The notes below the pieces were generated by a model that saw nothing but the letters and a program-made list of their open reading frames with translations, did not search any database and was not told the DNA's origin. From Oscillospiraceae bacterium (GTDB taxonomy: Bacteria; Bacillota; Clostridia; Oscillospirales; Acutalibacteraceae): 48,238 bases of DNA. This document shows positions 42,131 through 48,238 of the stretch, one piece after another. Positions within the stretch are counted from its first letter, which is position 1, and the number at the start of each line of letters is the position of its first letter. Location of the stretch: the NCBI GenBank assembly GCA_031288555.1, contig JAITRE010000010.1, positions 1-48,238 on the forward strand, in the 5' to 3' direction. A program made the translations under genes and the position numbers.

Positions 42131-43204
42131 TTAACCACCTTTTATTATTCTGACTATGTCACCAAAAGAGAATACAACCATAGTTAATATAAGCAAAATA
42201 AGACCGGTGGCATGAATTAAGCCTTCATATTTTCTTGGAATGTGTTTTTTTGTTAAAGCTTCTATTACCAAAAACACAAGTCTTCCTCCGTCTAAAGCTG
42301 GTAACGGGAAAAGATTAAATACACCTAAGTTTACGGTTATTAACATCATCATGAATGTTATATTTTCAACAGCTTTTAAAATGTTAGTCTGCAGTCCAGT
42401 GGAAGCAGCCTTTCCAACAGCAGTAACTATTCCTATAGGACCCGATACTTCTTTTATATTTATTTTGCCTGTAATTAACCCTATTGTTGAAAACCAGACT
42501 ATTTTTACAGTCGAAACAGTGTCTTTAAACGATTCTACTATCCAACTAAAAATATTTTTATTAATTTTTTTTAGAAAAAAGTCAGCTTTTATATATTCTT
42601 TCCCATCATTAAGTTTTTCAGTTCCAAATTCTACTTTGTCAAGATTTATTTTTTTCCCGTTTCTTTCAACAGTTATGTTAACTTCTGAAGATTTTGTAGT
42701 CGAGATTGCGAAATTTAAATCACGTTCGCTTGACACTGAATATCCATTAAAATACTTTATTGTATCAGATGCTTGTAACCCTGATTTTTCTGAAACAGAA
42801 TTGTCTGCAAATTTTTCTATAGTCATAGAAGCAAAACAAGGCTTCTGTGCTAATAATATAAAATTTAACAAAAGGCCCAACAAAATATTAAGAATCGCGC
42901 CAGCAGATATTACCAATATCCTTGCCCAAACAGATTTACTGTTAAAAGAATCTTCGCTATTGCTTTTTTCGTCTTCTCCTTCCATAGCGCAAAATCCGCC
43001 AATTGGCAACGCCCTAATTGTGTAAAGAGTTTCTGAACGTTTAAATGAAAAAATTTTAGGACCCATGCCAATTGCAAATTCATTTACACGTATCCCAGAC
43101 AATTTTGCTGTAAAAAAATGGCCGGCTTCATGAATTAATATCACAGATAAAAAGAAAAAAACTCCAAACAATGTTATAAAAATGTTTGTTGCTACATCTA
43201 TCAA
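42131..43204 (-). CDS. rseP: RIP metalloprotease RseP (site-2 protease)
   Basis: This intramembrane zinc protease cuts within membrane-spanning regulators such as anti-sigma factors. The 357-residue protein has HEAGHF with metal ligands at residues 25-29 in the first transmembrane segment and ELAIG-type NEFAIGMGPKIF after it. A central PDZ domain (about 120-200, FADNSVSEKSGLQASDTIKYFNG) and the third metal ligand in ALDGGR near residue 307 follow. Length is normal for the Gram-positive one-PDZ form. It starts at TTG 43204 after GGAGAGGTG and lies 69 bp downstream of dxr, the usual pairing. Confidence 0.95.
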   Translation of the reverse strand: MIDVATNIFITLFGVFFFLSVILIHEAGHFFTAKLSGIRVNEFAIGMGPKIFSFKRSETLYTIRALPIGGFCAMEGEDEKSNSEDSFNSKSVWARILVISAGAILNILLGLLLNFILLAQKPCFASMTIEKFADNSVSEKSGLQASDTIKYFNGYSVSSERDLNFAISTTKSSEVNITVERNGKKINLDKVEFGTEKLNDGKEYIKADFFLKKINKNIFSWIVESFKDTVSTVKIVWFSTIGLITGKINIKEVSGPIGIVTAVGKAASTGLQTNILKAVENITFMMMLITVNLGVFNLFPLPALDGGRLVFLVIEALTKKHIPRKYEGLIHATGLILLILTMVVFSFGDIVRIIKGG

Positions 43205-43273
43205 AATGCACCTCTCCTTATGTTTAATTAGAAGAATTATTATTATGTTCTTAAAATAAATAAAATTTTTGGT

Positions 43274-44446
43274 TCATGCAAAACTACCACTTAAAGTTTT
43301 TTTGTTGAAAATTTCTAAAACTAAATTTTTAGCTTCTTCATCAATTTTTACAATGTCTTCTAAAAAATTTATTTTTCTAGGTTTATGCTTCGAAAAAGCT
43401 TCAGATATTAATTCCATCATTGACAAAAAGGAAACTTTGGAGTTTAAAAATAACTCCACTGCTTTTTCGTCAACGCTTGTCAAAAAAGCAGGAGCTGTTC
43501 CGCCGATTTTTATTGCTTTTCTACATATTTCGAGAAGAAAAAAAGTTTTTTCATCAGGTTTCTGAAAAGTAAAACTACCGATTTGAAATAAATTAAGTCT
43601 CTTCACGTCGGATTTTAATCTGTTTGGCCACGTAAGAGCGTACTGTATCGGTAATTTCATATCAGGCGAAGATAATTGTGCAATAACACTGTTGTCGTTG
43701 TATTCTACCATAGAATGAATTACACTTTCTTTATGAATTATTACTTCGACGTTATCACTTGGTATTCCAAAAAGATTCACAGCTTCAATTATTTCTAATC
43801 CTTTATTCATAAAAGAAGCAGAATCAATGGAGTTCTTTTTGCCCATTTTCCATTTTGGGTGGCAAAGTGCTTCTTCTACCTTGGCGTTTTTAAGATAATT
43901 TTTATTTTTACCTAAAAAAGGCCCTCCAGAAGCAGTTAAAATTATCTTTTTTATTTTTTTATTTTTACTTTCCTGCAAACACTGAAAAATAGCGGAATGT
44001 TCGCTATCGATTGGCAAAATTTCGACTGAATTTTTTTTTGCAGCTTCAAACAACAAATCTCCCGCAGCTACAATCGATTCCTTGTTAGCTATTGCAAGTT
44101 TTTTTTTTGCTTTTATTGATTCAAAAGTAGGAACCAACCCGGACATTCCGTCAATTGCATTTAAAATTGTGTCTGAAAAATCACAGTTAATTGCGTCAAC
44201 CAAACCTTCTTGGCCTTGTACCACCTTTATAAATGTATCCTTCAAATTTTTTTTTAATTTTAAAGCAGCGTCATATTCGAAAACTGAAACTATTTTTGGC
44301 TTAAATTCTCGGGCTTGCTTTTCAAGCGACGCAATATTTTTCTTCGCAGCCAAAGCGCAAACATTTATTTTAAGATTTTTTGCAATTTCAATAGCATTTA
44401 TACCTATTGACCCTGTTGAACCTAAAATACACAAATTTTTCGTCAT
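43274..44446 (-). CDS. dxr: 1-deoxy-D-xylulose-5-phosphate reductoisomerase
   Basis: Dxr makes 2-C-methyl-D-erythritol 4-phosphate with NADPH, the first committed step of the MEP isoprenoid pathway, and is the fosmidomycin target. The 390-residue protein has the NADPH loop LGSTGSIG at residues 8-15, ANKESIVAAG, ILPIDSEHSAIFQCL with the metal site, LTASGGPFLG, HPKWKMGKKNSIDSASFMNKGLE and HKESVIHSMVEY. Length and blocks are normal. GGTGGTGA precedes the ATG. It lies directly upstream of rseP. Confidence 0.96.
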   Translation of the reverse strand: MTKNLCILGSTGSIGINAIEIAKNLKINVCALAAKKNIASLEKQAREFKPKIVSVFEYDAALKLKKNLKDTFIKVVQGQEGLVDAINCDFSDTILNAIDGMSGLVPTFESIKAKKKLAIANKESIVAAGDLLFEAAKKNSVEILPIDSEHSAIFQCLQESKNKKIKKIILTASGGPFLGKNKNYLKNAKVEEALCHPKWKMGKKNSIDSASFMNKGLEIIEAVNLFGIPSDNVEVIIHKESVIHSMVEYNDNSVIAQLSSPDMKLPIQYALTWPNRLKSDVKRLNLFQIGSFTFQKPDEKTFFLLEICRKAIKIGGTAPAFLTSVDEKAVELFLNSKVSFLSMMELISEAFSKHKPRKINFLEDIVKIDEEAKNLVLEIFNKKTLSGSFA

Positions 44447-44538
44447 TAATTCACCACCAACATAAATTAAGTTTATCAGATAATATTAACCAATACAATT
44501 ATTTTCTGCTTAATTACGTTTATAAAATATTATAGAAA

Positions 44539-44567
44539 ACGCAGCTAATCTACAATAAAAGCTGCGT
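44539..44567 (-). terminator. Terminator of spoIIR
   Basis: ACGCAGCT (44539-44546) and AGCTGCGT (44560-44567) form a GC-rich stem unusual in this AT-rich sequence. On the minus strand it is followed by TTTTCTATAATATTTT. It lies between spoIIR and dxr. Confidence 0.7.
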
Positions 44568-44602
44568 GCTACATTTTTTAGTTTTTATTTTTGTAAAATA
44601 TT

Positions 44603-45223
44603 TTATTTTTTTTTGAATATATTTTTTACATCTTCCCACCATTCGACAATTTTAAATTTAAATCTATACTTGATTTTTTCTTTCACCAATTCTTTTTCAC
44701 TTTCATTAAAAACGTTTTCAACATTTGACGTTTCTGTAGCAGCAGAAATACACATTGGGGGAAATAATACACAAAAAAAGTTTTTACCCTTTCCTTCACC
44801 TATTTCAATTTTAAGTGCATCATAATTTCCCGCTGGCAGTGTTATACTGTTGTAATCTTTGGTATTAAAATGATTGCAGTTTGTTAAAGAAACATTGACA
44901 TTATAGTTGTAACCGTTATTAAAAATTTCGTTTTTTGCAGAGCTTTTTATTTCATTTATCGAATTTTTTAAAATAGATTTTGCCTCTTCTTTATTAGCCG
45001 TGTTTAAGAGGTTTTTACTTGTATCTTTTAGTATTCTGTCGCGAACTTTTAATTTTAAAGCTTGGTCTTCAGGGGAGTCAGAGTTTGCAAGAACGTGGAA
45101 TCTTAGTATTTTTTTATTTATATTTTGACATTTGCTAGAAAAATCTGTAATAGACAGTAAAATCGAAAATATTAGCCCTAAAGCCATGGACTTTTCTAAT
45201 ATATTAATTTTCATTTTAAGCAC
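44603..45223 (-). CDS. spoIIR: Stage II sporulation protein R
   Basis: SpoIIR is the signal made in the forespore under sigma-F that crosses the septum to activate SpoIIGA, which processes pro-sigma-E. The 206-residue protein has an N-terminal hydrophobic anchor or signal (about 12-30). The family block ILRFHVLANSDSPEDQALKLKVRD is at about 40-62, followed by the ITLPAGNYDALKIEIGEGKGKNFFCVLFPPMC region. The longest frame starts at GTG 45223; ATG at 45214 is an alternative and neither has a strong ribosome binding site. It is the only clear sporulation regulator in the window, and shows at least part of the sporulation programme is encoded. Confidence 0.93.
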   Translation of the reverse strand: MLKMKINILEKSMALGLIFSILLSITDFSSKCQNINKKILRFHVLANSDSPEDQALKLKVRDRILKDTSKNLLNTANKEEAKSILKNSINEIKSSAKNEIFNNGYNYNVNVSLTNCNHFNTKDYNSITLPAGNYDALKIEIGEGKGKNFFCVLFPPMCISAATETSNVENVFNESEKELVKEKIKYRFKFKIVEWWEDVKNIFKKK

Positions 45224-46043
45224 TTTCTTTCATAAAAAAATTTGTAAACTAAGATTTAAAAATAAGTATAAAGAGTTTCAGGTTCATTAAGTATTTATTT
45301 AAAAATGGCAATAGAAATCTAAACGGTATTTATCTTTAAATTATCTTTAAAAAGATTTAAAAATTTACTAAAAATTGTTTTTTAAAAGCGTCTTGATTTT
45401 TTCTTTGCAAAGAAAACTTATTTTAATTATTGACTGAAAAAAATTTTTTATTCAGTTTCTATATTTTTATTAAAAGTTTTAAAATTATGCTTAATTTAGT
45501 TAAAAATTAAATATATTTTAAAGTTATTTGTGCTTTATTTTTAATATAATTTTTCCATATAGAAATTAATTATTTTTTAAGGTAATTTTGGCTTATTAAT
45601 TTTTAAAAAAACAAATTGATTTTATAAGTAGTAAAAACTATTTTTTAAAATCAAGTCGTAAAAATGTCAGAAAAATTAAAAAACAAAGAAGAGCAAAATG
45701 CAGAATAAACATTTGAAAATTTAAAATTTTAAAACACGTAAGAAGTTGTACATGTTGTATTGCAAATTTAAATTAACCTAATTTAGTGTTTATATTTTTA
45801 AAGCTAAAAGAGTTTGTATATTTTTTTGCGCATCATAATAGCATTTGATATATTTATAGTTTTAGTTTAAAATGAACATCAAGTATTTTTTAAGAACTAC
45901 ATAAATTATAATTAGTTTTTGAAAGTGTGATTTTGATTTTTTAGTTTTGAAAATATTTTTAAGCATTAACATTTACGATAATTTGGTTATATATTTTTGA
46001 AATTTTTAAATGAAGTATTTTGTTATTAGGATGGTGATCATGT
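45224..46043. other. Long AT-rich intergenic region before opp genes
   Basis: 820 bases contain no convincing gene. Features seen: a perfect 18-bp palindrome TTTTCTTTGCAAAGAAAA at 45399-45416, a hairpin with arms ACTGAA/TTCAGT at 45433-45456 in an A/T-rich context, and a 14-codon frame at 45665 without a Shine-Dalgarno. No permease remnant was recognised. Confidence 0.45.
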
Positions 46044-47018
46044 TTGTTGCTTGAAGTTAAAAATTTGAGAACAGAGTTTTCAACAAAGAAAGGATCAGTA
46101 AAAGCTGTAAATGATATAACATTTGAACTTAATAAAGGTGAAATTTTAGCTATTGTTGGTGAATCTGGTTCTGGGAAAAGTGTGACTTCTTTATCTATAA
46201 TGGGTCTTGTTCGGAGCCCTGGAAAAATTGTAGAAGGTAAAATTGTTTTTAAAGGCGAAGATTTAATTAAAAAGTCAAAATCTGAATTGCAAAAAATAAG
46301 GGGCAATCAACTTTCTATGATTTTTCAAGAGCCTATGACATCCCTAAATCCTGTCAAAAAAATAAAAACTCAACTTCTTGAAAGCATTAGAATACACATG
46401 AATTTTTCCAAAGACGATTCTATTAAAAGAGCAATTGAGATTTTAAATCTTGTTGGTATTCCTTCTCCGGAAAAAAGAATGAATGATTATCCTCACCAGA
46501 TGAGTGGAGGCATGAGACAAAGAGTTATGATTGCGATGGCTTTGTCTTGTCATCCTGAAATTTTAATAGCCGATGAACCAACAACAGCGCTTGATGTAAC
46601 GATACAAGCTCAAATTTTAGATTTACTTCACGATTTGCAAAAAAAACTTGGTATGGCAGTTTTGCTTATAACGCATGATTTAGGTGTTGTTGCGGAAACC
46701 GCCGATAGAGTTATTGTTATGTATTGTGGGAAAATTGTTGAACAAGCTTGTGTAAAAGATCTTTTCCAAAAACCAAAGCATCCTTATACAATAGGATTAT
46801 TTGAGTCTATTCCCAAAATAAACGAAGATCGAGACCGACTTTATATGATAAAAGGAATGGTCCCCGACCCAACTAGAATGCCGAAAGGTTGCTCTTTTTC
46901 TGATAGATGCGAACATTGTATGGAAAAGTGCAAAATAAGTATGCCAGCTTTAATAAATATAGAAAATCAAAGAGTACGTTGTTTTTTGTACGGTGATGAT
47001 GTGGAGGAAGAAAAATGA
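46044..47018 (+). CDS. Oligopeptide/dipeptide ABC transporter ATP-binding protein (DppD/OppD type)
   Basis: This 324-residue ATPase drives peptide (or nickel) import as half of a heterodimer. It has Walker A GESGSGKSV near residue 40, the Q-loop MIFQEPMTSLNP, signature SGGMRQRV, Walker B ILIADEPTTALD and H-loop LLITHDLGVV. The C-terminal oligopeptide/dipeptide extension has HPYTIGLFESIP and a Cys cluster (GCSFSDRCEHCMEKC) of the kind that can bind an iron-sulfur cluster in some members. The start is TTG at 46044 after GGTGA. It overlaps the next ATPase gene by four bases (ATGA), so the two are translated together. The substrate cannot be fixed without the binding protein and permeases, which are not in the window. 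Confidence 0.92.
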   Translation: MLLEVKNLRTEFSTKKGSVKAVNDITFELNKGEILAIVGESGSGKSVTSLSIMGLVRSPGKIVEGKIVFKGEDLIKKSKSELQKIRGNQLSMIFQEPMTSLNPVKKIKTQLLESIRIHMNFSKDDSIKRAIEILNLVGIPSPEKRMNDYPHQMSGGMRQRVMIAMALSCHPEILIADEPTTALDVTIQAQILDLLHDLQKKLGMAVLLITHDLGVVAETADRVIVMYCGKIVEQACVKDLFQKPKHPYTIGLFESIPKINEDRDRLYMIKGMVPDPTRMPKGCSFSDRCEHCMEKCKISMPALINIENQRVRCFLYGDDVEEEK

Positions 47019-48025
47019 GCACAGAACCTTTACTGAGAATTAAAAATTTAAAAAAGTATTTTGTAGTGGAAAAAGATTTTTTTGGTAGACCATCTTCTGT
47101 TTTAAAAGCTGTTGATGAAATTTCTTTTGATATTTACAAAGGAGAAGCCTTTGGTTTAGTTGGAGAGTCTGGTTGTGGGAAATCTACTATTGGAAAGATG
47201 ATTGTAAATATTTACAAACCGACCTCTGGTTCTATAATTTTTGAGGGAAAAGATTTGAATGCTATGAATAAATCTCAACGTAGAAGTTATTGCAAGCATA
47301 TTCAGCTTATTTTTCAAGACCCCTATGCCTCGTTGAATCCGAGAATGACAGTTGGTGAAATTGTTTCTGAACCTATATATATAAACAAATTATTGCCAAA
47401 CAATGAAATAGAAAAACGTGTAAATTATCTTTTAAATTGTGTTGGGCTTTCTAGCAGCTACCGTGATCGTTATGTTCACGAATTTTCTGGAGGGCAACGG
47501 CAGCGTGTTGGTATTGCAAGAGCTATCGCGCTTAATCCTAAGCTTATTGTTTGTGATGAGCCAGTATCTGCTCTTGATGTTTCTATTCAGGCTCAGGTTA
47601 TAAATTTATTAGACGATTTAAAAAAAGAGTTTAGTTTGACATATTTATTTATAGCTCATGGGCTTAATGTTGTCAAACATATTAGTGATCGTGTGGGCGT
47701 TATGTATCTTGGGAAAATGATGGAAATAGCAAATAAAAAAGATCTTTATGAAAATCCATTAAATCCTTATACTCAAGCTTTAATGTCAGCAATTCCTAGC
47801 ACTGATCTTGGCTTTAAAAAAGAAAGAATTCGCCTTAAAGGAGATGTTCCCAGCCCAATTAACCCTCCGGCTGGATGTCGTTTTTGTACAAGATGTTTTA
47901 AGGTTTTTGAAGGCTGTGATACACAAAGTCCTTTATTATCGGAAATTCGTAAGAATCATTATGTTGCTTGTAGATTGTTTGAAAATTGTCAAGAAAAATC
48001 TGAAACAAAGCATGCTGAAAATTAA
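47015..48025 (+). CDS. Oligopeptide/dipeptide ABC transporter ATP-binding protein (DppF/OppF type)
   Basis: This is the second ATPase of the pair, 336 residues. Walker A is GESGCGKSTIG near residue 45, Q-loop LIFQDPYASLNPRMTV, signature FSGGQRQRVGIARA, Walker B LIVCDEPVSALDVSIQAQV and H-loop FIAHGLNVV. The last has Gly where most family members have Asp after the His; the catalytic His itself is kept. The C-terminal extension has NPYTQALMSAIP and a Cys cluster (GCRFCTRC ... GCDTQ). The ATG overlaps the stop of the preceding gene and has GTGGAGGAAG upstream. Confidence 0.93.
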   Translation: MSTEPLLRIKNLKKYFVVEKDFFGRPSSVLKAVDEISFDIYKGEAFGLVGESGCGKSTIGKMIVNIYKPTSGSIIFEGKDLNAMNKSQRRSYCKHIQLIFQDPYASLNPRMTVGEIVSEPIYINKLLPNNEIEKRVNYLLNCVGLSSSYRDRYVHEFSGGQRQRVGIARAIALNPKLIVCDEPVSALDVSIQAQVINLLDDLKKEFSLTYLFIAHGLNVVKHISDRVGVMYLGKMMEIANKKDLYENPLNPYTQALMSAIPSTDLGFKKERIRLKGDVPSPINPPAGCRFCTRCFKVFEGCDTQSPLLSEIRKNHYVACRLFENCQEKSETKHAEN

Positions 48026-48155
48026 TTGTATTTTCTACATTTGTTTGAATGTTTGAAGAATTTTCAAAAACTGTGTTGTTTTAAAATTGAACTGATTTTG
48101 AATTTGTTTTATTAAAAATATTTTTAATTTTTAACAACTATTTTTAAAAAACCTA

Positions 48156-48185
48156 TTGACAGTTTTTATTTTAAGATGTTAGAAT
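48156..48185 (+). promoter_or_regulatory. Candidate promoter at right edge
   Basis: TTGACA (48156-48161) and TAGAAT (48180-48185) are 18 bases apart, close to the sigma-A consensus. It would drive a plus-strand gene starting beyond the window. Confidence 0.5.
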
Positions 48186-48238
48186 AAAATCACGATATCA
48201 AAGTTTTTAAAGCTTTTACTTTTATCTTTTGTTGCTGC

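Noticed and set aside
45665..45709. 14-codon frame MSEKLKNKEEQNAE
   Set aside because: There is no Shine-Dalgarno before it and nothing else supports translation.
45959..46306. 115-codon minus-strand frame before and inside the DppD-type gene
   Set aside because: It overlaps the well-conserved ATPase N-terminus antisense and has no family features.

Overview
The window comes from a very AT-rich Gram-positive bacterium, most likely a clostridium close to the Oscillospiraceae/Ruminococcus group. The evidence is the Firmicutes gene orders (dnaB-tilS-hpt-ftsH, rpsO-pnp, rplM-rpsI, sepF-divIVA-ileS, dxr-rseP), a SpoIIR sporulation protein, a DUF975 membrane protein, a signal-less SpoIID-like/peptidoglycan-binding protein of a kind I recall from that group, and a 5S rRNA whose 3' half resembles clostridial 5S. 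TTG and GTG starts with good Shine-Dalgarno sequences are common. Long AT-rich gaps, decayed genes, an xseB without xseA and a lone 5S gene suggest a shrinking, probably host-associated genome. That lifestyle, possibly a gut or protist-associated symbiont, is inference.

Layout. 1-711: tail of a decayed coiled-coil gene built of 105-bp repeats, followed by a nested RNA hairpin (752-857). 1449-4212: PPK2 polyphosphate kinase, a DUF3048 protein, and truA on the other strand. 4844-14654: an accessory surface-protein island with three BspA-type leucine-rich-repeat proteins, a decayed duplicate of one of them, and a small protein with a VPKTG sorting-like signal; the rpsO-pnp operon sits inside it. 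14887-20165 (minus): dnaB, tilS, hpt, ftsH. 20871-22007: secG and a DUF975 membrane protein. 22010-28817: a 626-residue coiled-coil protein that begins with a Nif11-type double-glycine leader, then three signal-less cell-wall-binding proteins (SpoIID-like plus PG-binding; two LysM arrays). 29087-31480: xseB, ispA, murG. 31671-31863: a stand-alone 5S rRNA unit with its own promoter and terminator. 31933-39693 (minus): YycJ-like hydrolase, murA, ileS, divIVA, sepF and a family 2 glycosyltransferase. 40288-42076: tRNA-Val, rplM, rpsI, thiN. 42131-45223 (minus): rseP, dxr, spoIIR. 46044-48025: two oligopeptide/dipeptide ABC transporter ATPases.

How it fits together. The core genes serve envelope and division (murA, murG, sepF, divIVA), isoprenoids (dxr, ispA), translation, RNA turnover and proteolysis. 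The accessory part is dominated by repeat proteins for the cell surface or for spore/wall binding: leucine-rich repeats, coiled coils and LysM arrays. Their DNA shows active repeat turnover: a tandem duplication with a readable 4-bp microhomology breakpoint, homogenised LysM modules, and a 35-bp coiled-coil module shared by two decayed loci about 6 kb apart. The most unusual object is the Nif11-leader/coiled-coil fusion at 22010-23890: such leaders normally precede short ribosomally made peptides, not a long coiled-coil protein.
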